A stretch of 64,000 nt of DNA from Actinopolymorpha singaporensis. Its GTDB lineage: Bacteria; Actinomycetota; Actinomycetes; Propionibacteriales; Actinopolymorphaceae. The stretch is from contig NZ_LT629732.1 in the NCBI RefSeq assembly GCF_900104745.1, positions 3,707,981 to 3,771,980 of the forward strand, given 5' to 3'. The notes beneath the pieces are model-generated. The model saw only the letters and a program-made list of their open reading frames with translations, searched no databases and was not told the origin of the DNA. This document shows, piece by piece, positions 9,299 through 17,466 of the stretch (within the stretch, counting starts at the first letter, position 1; each line of letters starts with the position of its first letter). A program made the position numbers and the translations under genes.

Positions 9299-10716
9299 GT
9301 GCCGACGAGCAAACCAACACCGACTTGGTTCGTGGCACTGCCGGTAGGTCGCGAGGTACCGGCGACGTGGTGCCGTTTCGGCAGGCTGTGAAGGTGTGGT
9401 TCGCGATCTCGTTGCAGACGTTCGGCGGCCCCGCCGGGCAGATCGCTGTTATGCAGCGCACTCTGGTGGAGCAGCGGCGCTGGATCGGACAGCGGCGGTT
9501 CCTGCACGCGTTGAGCTACTGCACGCTGCTGCCCGGCCCGGAGGCGCAGCAGTTGGCGATCTATGTTGGCTGGTTGCTGAACGGGCTGCGCGGTGGGCTG
9601 GTCGCCGGGGTGCTGTTCGTCCTACCCGGCATGATCGCCCTTCTCGGACTGTCGGCGGTCTACGTCGCCGCCGGCGACTCCACGGTTGTCGCCTCGCTGT
9701 TCGCCGGGCTGGCTCCCGCGGTGCTCGCCATCGTCGCTCAGGCCGTGCTCAGGGTAGGCCGGCGCGCACTGGGAAGCCCTGGCCTGGTGGCTGTGGCGCT
9801 CACGGCCTTCGTCGCGCTGTTCGCGTTCGGTGTGCCGTTCCCCGCCGTGGTCGCGTCGGCGGCCGGTGTCGGCTGGGCGCTGGGCCACTGGCGACCAGAC
9901 GTCATGCCCGCCACGACACGCTCGAACGGCGACGACCACGGCACCGAACCGCTGATCCCCGACGACGCGTTGCACACCGACCGGCCCAGCACCGCCCACA
10001 GCGTCAAGGTGCTCGCCGTCGGGCTGCTCGCCTGGGCCGTGCCCGTAGCGGCGGTCGTCGTCCTCACCGGAACCGGCAGCGTCTTCACCGAGCAGAGCCT
10101 GTTCTTCTCCGGGGCCGCACTCGTCACCTTCGGCGGCGCGTACGCCGTCCTGTCCTACGTCGCCCAACAGGCGGTCCAGGTGTACGGCTGGCTGGCGCCT
10201 GGAGAGATGGTCCGAGGCCTCGCCCTGGCCGAGACCACCCCCGGGCCATTGATCATGGTCGTGCAGTTCGTCGCCTTCGTCGGCGCCTACCGCGACCCCG
10301 GGCCGCTCCACCCATGGGTGGCTGCCACGGTGGCCGCGCTGCTCACCACCTGGGTCACCTTCGTGCCCTGTTTCGTCTTCATCTTCCTCGGTGCCCCCTA
10401 TGTCGAACGACTCCGCAACAACCACGCACTCACCCACGCCCTCAGCGGGATCACGGCAGCCGTGGTGGGTGTCATCGCCAACCTCGCGGTCTTCTTCGCC
10501 CTACACACCCTGTTCGCCGACACCGCAACACTCACGCCGGGCCCACTCCGCGCCGAAGTCCCGGTCCTGCCCAGCGTCCAACCCATGGCATTCGCGATCG
10601 CTCTGGTCGCCGGGTACCTCCTCCTCCGCCGTAACTGGACAGTCCTGCGCACCCTCGCCGTCTGCGCCGCCATCGGCCTAGTCACCGGCCTCGTCACCAC
10701 CAGCCTCGGCCAGTAG
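9295..10716 (+). CDS. chrA: Chromate transporter ChrA, two-domain type
   Basis: The 473-residue membrane protein of the CHR superfamily has two homologous halves. The first begins with the FGGPAGQIAVMQRTLVEQRRW motif (quoted up to the Trp region, residues about 45-65) and has LPGPEAQQLAIYVGW. The second repeats it as FGGAYAVLSYVAQQAV and TPGPLIMVVQFVAFVGAY. Roughly 10-12 membrane segments are separated by a hydrophilic linker near residues 205-235. ChrA expels chromate using the proton gradient. Start GTG overlaps the chrB C-terminal gene. The operon is preceded by BlaI-type operators, an unusual control for chromate genes, where ChrB itself is often the regulator. Confidence 0.92.
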   Translation: MSADEQTNTDLVRGTAGRSRGTGDVVPFRQAVKVWFAISLQTFGGPAGQIAVMQRTLVEQRRWIGQRRFLHALSYCTLLPGPEAQQLAIYVGWLLNGLRGGLVAGVLFVLPGMIALLGLSAVYVAAGDSTVVASLFAGLAPAVLAIVAQAVLRVGRRALGSPGLVAVALTAFVALFAFGVPFPAVVASAAGVGWALGHWRPDVMPATTRSNGDDHGTEPLIPDDALHTDRPSTAHSVKVLAVGLLAWAVPVAAVVVLTGTGSVFTEQSLFFSGAALVTFGGAYAVLSYVAQQAVQVYGWLAPGEMVRGLALAETTPGPLIMVVQFVAFVGAYRDPGPLHPWVAATVAALLTTWVTFVPCFVFIFLGAPYVERLRNNHALTHALSGITAAVVGVIANLAVFFALHTLFADTATLTPGPLRAEVPVLPSVQPMAFAIALVAGYLLLRRNWTVLRTLAVCAAIGLVTGLVTTSLGQ

Positions 10717-10717
10717 C

Positions 10718-10766
10718 CGCTGGGTGTAACTGGTAGCTCGACTCGTTAGGCCCGAACAACCCAGCG
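10718..10766 (+). terminator. Inverted repeat after chrA, possible terminator
   Basis: Arms CGCTGGGT (10718-10725) and ACCCAGCG (10759-10766) begin 2 bp after the chrA stop. The loop is 33 nt and no T-run follows. It is a weak candidate for the operon end. Confidence 0.25.
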
Positions 10767-10878
10767 CAGCTGCAGCAAACGTAACCTTCTGCTGTGCTGG
10801 GCCGCACCACATCGGATCGGCTGGACTGCTGCTGGACTGGACCGGCCGTTTCCGATCGTGTGTCTCCTCGGAATTGTC

Positions 10879-11127
10879 ATGAGTTCCCGCACCGACCGGC
10901 GACTCCTCGACGCCGCAGTTGTGGCGGTAGTAGTGGTCTTGGCTGTGGCGGTTGGGTTGATCCGCCATGAGCAGCAGGTAGTCGGGGTGGCGCTGCCGCG
11001 GAGCAGCCAGGCCAACGGCCGAGCACCGACCCGTTCGCCACCGCAGCAGGGAACAGGTAGTGCGTATGGCTGGTGCCCGCCGGACAATCGTGGGCCCCTT
11101 TGCTACTTCACCGATCCCTCGAACTGA
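10879..11127 (+). CDS. Small single-span membrane or exported protein, unknown
   Basis: ATG 10879 opens 82 codons: a short basic start (MSSRTDRRLLD), one strong hydrophobic helix (AAVVAVVVVLAVAVGLI), then a polar tail that ends with two Cys in AYGWCPPDNRGPLCYFTD. The Cys spacing and exported position could allow a disulfide. It runs opposite to the minus-strand operon that ends at 11103 and overlaps its last 25 bp. I do not recognise a family. Coding is supported only by the clean membrane helix. Confidence 0.35.
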   Translation: MSSRTDRRLLDAAVVAVVVVLAVAVGLIRHEQQVVGVALPRSSQANGRAPTRSPPQQGTGSAYGWCPPDNRGPLCYFTDPSN

Positions 11128-11345
11128 ACATCCTCACCAAGGGTCGAGTCGGCGTCGTCCGACATCGGAGGTGACACCTGCACCGTGACGTCACCTGCCA
11201 GGTTCTTGGGTATGAAGCAGCCCCAATTCCCGAGCCGCATTTGCTGGCAATGCGGGTCACCTGGCGTCGGCCGGGTAGGTGCGGCCAGCGCCGGCGGCCA
11301 TGAGGACGTCGACGAAACCGACGCCTCGGGGAGCTCTGCCGTCAC
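11103..11345 (-). CDS. Small Cys-containing protein, last gene of the lspA operon
   Basis: The GTG start at 11345 overlaps the stop of the 851-residue gene by 4 bp (GTGA), so translation is coupled. The 80 residues are Pro/Ser-rich at first, then carry two Cys in PHCQQMRLGNWGCFIPKN, and end acidic. No signal peptide or membrane helix is visible. I do not recognise a family. The tight overlap is the main support for a real gene. A chance frame is possible. Confidence 0.4.
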   Translation of the reverse strand: MTAELPEASVSSTSSWPPALAAPTRPTPGDPHCQQMRLGNWGCFIPKNLAGDVTVQVSPPMSDDADSTLGEDVQFEGSVK

Positions 11346-13897
11346 AGGGTCACGTCGTTGGTGAGGTGGCCCGTGTCGCCTAGCGTCAGGCGCTCACAGA
11401 GACTTACGCCCGGGACCAGTCCGAGGTCCGTCGCCTCGACGCTGCGGTCGGGACCGATCTGCACGGTGGTCGGCCAGCAGGAGACGCCATAGCGGCGGGC
11501 GATGCTCCGCTCGGGATCGGCGACGAGCGGGAAGGGAAGCTGCTCACGCTCAGCGAGCTGGGCAACCTGCTGCGGGCCTTCTCCGTCCCCGATCCCGAAA
11601 ATGTGGGGCCGGTCCGCCCGACCCGTCTCGAGCGCATCACGCAGCTGGCGGAGCTGTTCGACACTCGGCTCAGAGCACGACGTCCAGAAGCTGAGCACCA
11701 CCGATCCGCCGCGCAGCCTGCGCAGCGCCAGCTGCCTGCCGTCGCCGAGCCGGAGAGGAGCGTCCGGCGCTCGACCGCCTGTGGGCACCGCCAGTCGCAG
11801 GGGCCACCAGGCGACCTTGCCTCCGGGCTCGAGATGTTCGTCGAGCGCCCTGGCGAGCTTCGCGGGATCGAGCGCCTCCTCGTCGTGCCACCGGACCAAG
11901 CCGTTGGGCCCGACGAGCACGGTAGTCGACCGGTTGGAGATCCCGAATGTTTCGGCCCAGCTGCCCGAGGAGTCCTCGGTCAGCAGCACGGTCGCATCGC
12001 CACCCAGGGGTGCCTCTGCGGCGCGTGCGAGTCCGCCCGGCCGTACCACGCCGAGCACGATGAGCGCGGCGTCGCGGAGTCTGGTGGCGGCCAGCGCTTC
12101 GGCAATGGTCCGCGCTGCCTCGGCCCATGGCCGTTCGGCGAAGTGCACGAGCAGGTTGGTGGGCCCCTGGCGCGGTGCGAGACCGGACGCCCAGGGATCG
12201 TAGTGACCGACGACATTGACCCCTTCCTCCGGCCCGCCCGCCAGCAGCGGAAGCAGGGGCCTGCGGCACGGCGCGGACGGGGTCGGCGGTCCCGTCAGAA
12301 GAGGGAGGAGTGCGACGACGAGGGGGCAATCCTCGGCTGCCACCGGCACGAGGCCACCTCCGCGGGTGACCCTGGTGCCCTGAACCGACAGGCATCTTTG
12401 GATCGCCGCGATCGGCTTCTCGGTCACGAACCTGTGCTCCTCGTGGTGACCGTCCCACACGAACCGGTCGATCGTCCCGCCCGGGATCCAGCTCTCGAGC
12501 GCGTCGGCACGGCTGTTGAGGTCCGCCCGCCGCACCGTCACGGGGCGGGACGGCGCCAACGCGACAGTACCGGCAACGACGACCCCGTCGGCGCGGATCT
12601 GCACTCCGGTCAGCGCGACACCGGGGTCAGCCGGATGCAGAGCGCTCATCATCGTCTTGAGGTATCGGCCGATGTCGAGCGCGTCGCGCAGATCTGCCGG
12701 AAGCGGATCCAGCTTGGCCTGGAAGCCCGCCTTGATCGCGTTGCGGGCGGCGTCATTGATCAGCGACTCGAAGGCGAACACCCCGTGCAGCCCGATTTCG
12801 GGATCTCCGACGAGCGCGGGCCGGACCTGCCCGCCGACGACCTGCAGCGTCACTGCCAGCTGAACCGAGAAACTGAAGTCGTCCGTTGTGGAAAGCGGCC
12901 CGACGCCATAGGTGATGCCGCCGTCGCCGCCTACCGAGAACAGGATCCGCCCGGGTTGCAGGTCGAATGTGGCGCCGTTCCAGTCCGGGCGGATACTAAT
13001 GCTCCAGAAGGTCCCCGAGCGCTCGTAGTCGGGTGGGAGCCCGCCGAGCAGCTCGCGGTGGAGCAGACTCAGCAGGTAGTCCCGTCCGACGGCGACCGCG
13101 AAGTCGGCTCCATCGGGGAGGAACCGCGCGCCGACACTGCCCGGGCCCTGCGGGCCGGGGGGCCTGTCGCTGAGGGTGAACAAAAGCATCGCCGACGGGC
13201 GCGCGCCCGTTGGCTGAAGCTTGTAGTCGAACCGATAGACCTCCGGCGGAAGCTGTAGCTCGGCGCTGACCGGCTCGCTGTCGCTGTGGAAGGCGTTGCG
13301 CACGATCCGCTCCACCAGGATGCGCTGCTGATCGGTCAGCGTGGTTCCTGCCGCCGGCTCGAACCGGACCTCGGATTCGGCGCTGTGGTCTAGACCCAGG
13401 AATGTCCTTCGACGCGGGGGGAGCGGGTGCCATTGCCACAGGACGGTCCGCACGAGCCCGGCCGTCAGATACAGGTCACCGTGGAGGAACTCGGGTAGCT
13501 CCGCAGGCGTATCGCGCAACCAGGCCCTCAGCCGGAGTCGGGCGCTGATCCTCGGCCAGCAGGTCGGCCGCCCCCAAGGACTGAGCGGACCTCCCCGGGC
13601 GACCCTCCTGACCGGCTCCCGGCTGCGCGACCAGAACGTGTCGGCCACTGCGTCCACCGGGAGTGCGACGGTCGGGGTGGAGAGTTGGACCTCGACGGTC
13701 GTGCGGACACCGGTCCGTTCGGCCTCCGGAATCGGATCTGCTGCTCCCCGGTAGGTGTCGTCGACGCGGACGGTCAGGCTGTGACACAGCCGCGGGTAGG
13801 CCTTGTTCTCGTTCTCGTGGATCGCCGCCAGGACGCAGTTGACCAACCCGATGCTCACCTCGGTGGCAATGTCGTACTCACCCGTGACACTGGCCAC
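11342..13897 (-). CDS. 851-residue protein of unknown function with two C-terminal thioredoxin-like domains
   Basis: GTG 13897 has a good ribosome site (GGGGAGG, 7 bp before), preferred to the upstream in-frame start at 13951. Residues 1 to about 560 are beta-rich and unrecognised. Two helical stretches (VSIGLVNCVLAAIHENEN near residue 20, and ESLINDAARNAIKAGFQAKL near 390) each begin long strand-rich parts, recalling lipid-binding TULIP folds (inference). Residues about 610-720 look like one redoxin-like domain (TTVLVGPNGLVRWHDEEAL). Residues about 730-840 are a TlpA/AhpC-like domain with VVLSFWTSCSEPSVEQLRQL and a cis-Pro region CWPTTVQIGP. The usual CxxC is reduced to one Cys (SCSEPS), so classic disulfide exchange is unlikely. 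No signal peptide is visible. Confidence 0.7.
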   Translation of the reverse strand: MASVTGEYDIATEVSIGLVNCVLAAIHENENKAYPRLCHSLTVRVDDTYRGAADPIPEAERTGVRTTVEVQLSTPTVALPVDAVADTFWSRSREPVRRVARGGPLSPWGRPTCWPRISARLRLRAWLRDTPAELPEFLHGDLYLTAGLVRTVLWQWHPLPPRRRTFLGLDHSAESEVRFEPAAGTTLTDQQRILVERIVRNAFHSDSEPVSAELQLPPEVYRFDYKLQPTGARPSAMLLFTLSDRPPGPQGPGSVGARFLPDGADFAVAVGRDYLLSLLHRELLGGLPPDYERSGTFWSISIRPDWNGATFDLQPGRILFSVGGDGGITYGVGPLSTTDDFSFSVQLAVTLQVVGGQVRPALVGDPEIGLHGVFAFESLINDAARNAIKAGFQAKLDPLPADLRDALDIGRYLKTMMSALHPADPGVALTGVQIRADGVVVAGTVALAPSRPVTVRRADLNSRADALESWIPGGTIDRFVWDGHHEEHRFVTEKPIAAIQRCLSVQGTRVTRGGGLVPVAAEDCPLVVALLPLLTGPPTPSAPCRRPLLPLLAGGPEEGVNVVGHYDPWASGLAPRQGPTNLLVHFAERPWAEAARTIAEALAATRLRDAALIVLGVVRPGGLARAAEAPLGGDATVLLTEDSSGSWAETFGISNRSTTVLVGPNGLVRWHDEEALDPAKLARALDEHLEPGGKVAWWPLRLAVPTGGRAPDAPLRLGDGRQLALRRLRGGSVVLSFWTSCSEPSVEQLRQLRDALETGRADRPHIFGIGDGEGPQQVAQLAEREQLPFPLVADPERSIARRYGVSCWPTTVQIGPDRSVEATDLGLVPGVSLCERLTLGDTGHLTNDVTL

Positions 13898-13960
13898 GTC
13901 TGCACCTCCCCTACTCGAGCCCGGCGGGAAGCTCGATCTTGAAGTCCCCAACGGCCCCGG

Positions 13961-14401
13961 CTAATCGGAGTAGAGCCCCAGCGCCTGGAAAGTGAAGTCG
14001 TCCGGCGACGAAATGCTGGCCACGAACCTGTACACCCAGTTTCCCGAGTCGGGCATGATGAAATTCCCCGTTGGCGAGACTTTCGGCTTCGGAACGCCGT
14101 TGACGCTCCCTGTCATTGCGCAGTTGACCATCCAGGCACCGATCTCGCGCTCGTCGAACGAGAACACAAAAAGATCCCCTTGCTGCGTCGCGGTCTTGGT
14201 CTCAGGTGTCGTGTGACCGGGCCGAAGGAATGTGAACTTGACGTCGCCAACCACCGTCAGGGGATAGACCACCTGAAGGCTGAACTCCAGCGCCGGGAGC
14301 GTGACTGGTTCTAGACCGCATACGGTGTCGCACCCCGCGAAGCCCAGGAACAGCACCACTACCAGCACCAGCAGTGGCAGGATTAGAGACAAGTTGGACA
14401 C
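13961..14401 (-). CDS. Predicted lipoprotein of unknown function
   Basis: From GTG 14401 the 146-residue product has a hydrophobic signal (LSLILPLLVLVVVLFLGFA) with lipobox GFAGC, so Cys24 would be lipidated by Lgt and cleaved by signal peptidase II. The mature part is mostly beta-strand, with FSLQVVYPLTVVGDVKFTFL and an EIGAWMVNCAMTGSVNG segment, suggesting a small immunoglobulin-like domain. The start lies 17 bp after the stop of an lspA-like gene, and the 851-residue gene begins 63 bp downstream. This pairing of a lipoprotein with its own processing enzyme suggests a dedicated module. I do not recognise the family. Confidence 0.72.
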   Translation of the reverse strand: MSNLSLILPLLVLVVVLFLGFAGCDTVCGLEPVTLPALEFSLQVVYPLTVVGDVKFTFLRPGHTTPETKTATQQGDLFVFSFDEREIGAWMVNCAMTGSVNGVPKPKVSPTGNFIMPDSGNWVYRFVASISSPDDFTFQALGLYSD

Positions 14402-14417
14402 GGCTGCCGCCCCTCCG

Positions 14418-14849
14418 TCATGCGAGGCTCCCCACCAGCACGACTGCGCCGGCGACCATGGCGGCATCCGCGAAGTTGAAGGTCAGTAGAGCTCGCAACG
14501 CGATGAAGTCCACGACCGCGCCGAGCACTAGCCGATCAACGAGGTTTCCGGCCGCGCCACCCGTGACCAGACCCAGACCGACGGCCCCGCCAATGCCCAG
14601 CGAAGACCAATGCACCACGACCAGCAGCCCCGCACACGCGAGCGCTGCAGCCCAGACCAAGATCGCCCAGCGGACAGGCAGCGCGACCACAGCCCCTCGG
14701 TGATTGAGCACCCACCTCAAGGCAGACCGCCAAGCAACCCGGCGCAGGTCGCGACCAGCGAGCAGCCGTCCCGCAACCGCCTTCGAGAGCTGGTCCACGC
14801 AGACCGCCACAGCTCCCGCCGCAAGGAAGGCCACGGCAACCTGAAGCAT
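14418..14849 (-). CDS. lspA: Signal peptidase II (lipoprotein signal peptidase), probably an extra copy
   Basis: This protein of about 143 residues has four hydrophobic helices. It carries the family motifs: VDQLSKAVAGRLL near the N-terminus, the catalytic-Asp motif GNLVDRLVLGAVVDFI, and the second catalytic-Asp motif FNFADAAMVAG. LspA cleaves the signal of lipid-modified prolipoproteins in the membrane. ATG 14849 is chosen over 14852 because GGGAGG lies 6 bp before it. The housekeeping lspA normally sits beside ileS or rluD, which are absent here. Its neighbour is a lipoprotein gene on the same strand 17 bp away, so this copy may be dedicated to that substrate. Confidence 0.85.
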   Translation of the reverse strand: MLQVAVAFLAAGAVAVCVDQLSKAVAGRLLAGRDLRRVAWRSALRWVLNHRGAVVALPVRWAILVWAAALACAGLLVVVHWSSLGIGGAVGLGLVTGGAAGNLVDRLVLGAVVDFIALRALLTFNFADAAMVAGAVVLVGSLA

Positions 14850-14852
14850 CAT

Positions 14853-15590
14853 CAGCCTCCCGCTGGGGACATCTCATCCAAGGTGCGATCTTCCATCTGG
14901 GCGACCACTCCACCCCGGCCACCGAACATCCGAAACGTCTGCCGCCATCTGCCTTCCCCACATCTGCTCCAGACGGGTAATTCCGTGCGACAGATGTTGG
15001 GCGACCGCCGAGAACTAACCTCCAGCGGTCACAGCACCTACTTACCACCCCAAGTCGAGCAGTGCGGTGGATTTACAAAAGGATGGGCGCGGCGGCATAA
15101 CTCGCAAGATGTCGTCGGGAGAGACCTCAACCTCGTGGCCTCAGTCTTGGCCTCATTCGCCTACGTTCGTCGCCGGGCTCATTGTCAGAGCTTTCTGGTT
15201 GTCAGTGGTTCAGCTTCGACACATCGGGGGAGTATCTCCTGGTTGCCTCTCGCCAACTTTCGGGGACGGCCACAGCGGAATGGCCCGCCGTCACGTGACC
15301 TCGAACGGCTGTCGTCGGTTACTTGCATTTGGAGGCAGCGGCCGGATGCATCCCAGATCTAGTACTCGCCCTCGATGACGTGGACCCACTCGACAACCCG
15401 ATTGCTACCGGCCGGGGCAGAGCCGTCTGCGCCCGTGAAGAGGAAAGCAGCGGATCCGAGTTCCTGCGGCACTCTCCTGTGGACCCGCCGAAGCGAGCGG
15501 CCCCTGCACGAAGGTGGGATGTACGGCCCGCCCCGGGCGCGGTGTTCCGGTGGCTGGGGGGAGTCAGCCGCACCGGCCCGGGGCGGGGTC
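14853..15590. other. Region without recognisable genes
   Basis: No frame here shows family motifs or a convincing ribosome site. A plus-strand frame at 15323-15649 has a plausible start (after GGAGGC) but becomes Arg/Pro-rich and overlaps the small zinc-ribbon-like gene on the other strand. I leave it unannotated. Confidence 0.4.
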
Positions 15591-15752
15591 TCAGCGTGCT
15601 ATCTGCTCGGCGCACCGCTCGCACAGCGGTACGAGCCCGGCGGCTTTGACCAGGGCGAGGTACTTTTCGACAGTCAGGCTCAAGCCGTCGTCACAGATCA
15701 CTGTGTCGAGGTCGCGGACCTCACCGCACCGGAAGCAAGTGAGTGCGGGCAC
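15591..15752 (-). CDS. 53-residue protein with two CxxC pairs (zinc-binding type)
   Basis: The GTG start at 15752 is set by GGAGG 6 bp upstream. The 53 residues contain CFRCGEVRDLDTVICDDGLS and end with PLCERCAEQIAR: Cys6-x2-Cys9 and Cys44-x2-Cys47, a likely zinc knuckle holding a short helical hairpin (LTVEKYLALVKAAGL). It is too short for many gene finders. It may follow the 134-residue gene at 16354-15950 on the same strand. Small proteins of this type often belong to integrative elements or act as regulators. I do not recognise the family. Confidence 0.55.
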   Translation of the reverse strand: MPALTCFRCGEVRDLDTVICDDGLSLTVEKYLALVKAAGLVPLCERCAEQIAR

Positions 15753-15949
15753 GGTCTGCCTCCGCACGGTGTAGTGGGATCAGGGTGGGCTTTGGGACAC
15801 GCCTGGCATGGCCACTCGCTTCGCTTGCCGGGGTGGCAGGTTCGCAGTTGCTGTGGACGGTGGTCTTCGCGGGGCGTTCGAGTGCACGGGCGAAGTTGCG
15901 GGGCTGGCCGTTGCGGGGCTGGCCGAGTGCGTGATCGAGATGCCAGGCA

Positions 15950-16354
15950 TCACACACCCCGCAGCACGCGGCGACGTTCGCGCGCTATCACGGCCTCGAG
16001 ACACAGGCGCGGCAGATCCCCGGCCTGCCGCCACGCGGCGGTGTCGATTCCGATGGTGCGGCCGACGATCCAGCACATGCTCAGCAGTGCAGCTGCCCGG
16101 AGTTGGTATGCGGCAGTGGCGCCTTCGTGGTCGAGCGCGTTGATGGCCTCATCGGCCTGTTGGGGGAGCTCGGCAGCTTCGCTGTACTCGACAGGTCGCC
16201 GAACGACGTCAACAGCGACGGCATCGCCGAGTCGAAGTCGCGCGGCACCATGGCGAACTGGGGCGCAGACCCATTCCTCGTTGCCGGTACAGCTGATGAG
16301 GTAGTTACCCGGCGGCAGGAGATGATCACGGGGGAAGGTGATGTGGATGGACAT
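15950..16354 (-). CDS. Hypothetical 134-residue protein
   Basis: The frame from ATG 16354 begins MSIHITFPRDHLLPPGNYLI and is mixed alpha/beta. Its second half is helical (EAINALDHEGATAAYQLRAA, then IGRTIGIDTAAW-like text, and a basic C-terminus RERRRVLRGV). Composition and lack of Arg/Pro/Ser bias support real coding over the competing frames. No family is recognised. It lies upstream of the CxxC mini-gene on the same strand, with about 200 bp between them. That gap holds another overlapping frame (15721-15957) which I do not trust. Confidence 0.45.
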   Translation of the reverse strand: MSIHITFPRDHLLPPGNYLISCTGNEEWVCAPVRHGAARLRLGDAVAVDVVRRPVEYSEAAELPQQADEAINALDHEGATAAYQLRAAALLSMCWIVGRTIGIDTAAWRQAGDLPRLCLEAVIARERRRVLRGV

Positions 16355-16510
16355 CAGACGTCCATGACGGGTCGAGGTCCAGGCCCTGAGCGGAGGGTTC
16401 CGGCTCTGCTATCGGGCTGCATCCCGGTTGTTCGAGGTGCCAGAGGGGGCAACCTTATGGCTAAACCGGCCAGGCCGCAGGGCTTTGCTCAGATCTGCCC
16501 AGGCAATTAG

Positions 16511-17220
16511 TGCCCGACTACAGGTGGCGGAGGGTGGTTCGGACCGGACTCTCCGCCGGACGAGGACGTCGGGGACCGGCTGGTACGCAGTGCGGCGGGG
16601 TGGGGCCTGGATCTGAAGGCGGTGGAGGAGTCGGACCTGCTGCGGTTGGTCTCGGTCTACCCGGAGGCAGCCTCATTGGAGGACCACCTTCTGAGTCTGC
16701 GCAGGAACATCGAGGAGTTCTCGCCAATCCGGCTGGTCATCGACACACTGCCGCGCTGGAGCGGATCGTGTCTCCCCGAGGGCTCCTGGACTTCGTGATA
16801 GCCCTTGGCGCGGTGCTACGGGAGCGCGAGATCACCACGTTGCTAACATCCGCACCGTCCGGCCGCTTCACCTCCACCATCATCCCGGCCATCGCGCTGG
16901 AAAGCACGAGCCTGGCCGACGTAGGTATCAACATCCGCTACGTCGAACACGCCGGCAACATCCAGCGCGCCGTCGCCATCCTGCAAACCCGTGGATCCGG
17001 CCACGACTCCGCCGTACGCCAGGTCACCATGGAAGCCGGACGAGGGATGCGGATCGGCGACCCACCCCACACCGCCCACCTCCTGCCCAACGAGGGCGGG
17101 ATGTCAGGGGCGAACCCGACGACTCCAAGATGGGGGTCCTCCGAGCTGGAGTCTGAGCTGGTGCATCTCGCCCATGGTCGGATCGGATCTCCGGCACCAG
17201 GGTTGTTGATCGGAGTCTGA
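16511..17220 (+). pseudogene. KaiC-like ATPase remnant, frameshifted
   Basis: Two frames together encode the second half of a KaiC/RadA-type domain. The first frame (from about 16511) reads GDRLVRSAAGWGLDLKAVEE, then VSVYPEAASLEDHLLSLRRN and RLVIDTLP. At about 16753 one base is missing and the next frame continues as LERIVSPRGLLDFVIALGAV, TTLLTSAPSGRFT, and RYVEHAGNIQRAVAILQTRG up to MRIGDP. The Walker A domain is missing, so it is dead. KaiC-like proteins in actinobacteria often sit with stress or redox signalling genes. Here an intact GAF-ANTAR gene follows. The last 45 residues to 17220 are not KaiC-like. Confidence 0.75.
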
Positions 17221-17466
17221 CGCCTACCCGCCCCTGGTCTGATGCGATCCTCATCGGGCGCGATGGGGCTATGCGGTGGGCGCTTGTGAAGGTGAATCCG
17301 GCGTATTAACTTATGGGAAACTCACCCTCTCTTGAGCAGCCAGGGGAGGCGGGCACACCGGCGGCCAACGCAGAACCCAGCCGTTGACGGAGGCCGGTCG
17401 TCTCAGGGTGCGCCAGGGGGACGACCGGCATGGCGGGGGCGCCGGTTAAGCCTTTCTGGGGCAAGG

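Noticed and set aside
11603-13258. 551-codon plus-strand frame
   Set aside because: It is antisense to the 851-residue gene, which has domain motifs and a good ribosome site. The frame shows no family.
15721-15957. 78-codon minus-strand frame between two small genes
   Set aside because: It overlaps both neighbours (32 bp with one) and has low-complexity Ala/Arg/Pro composition.
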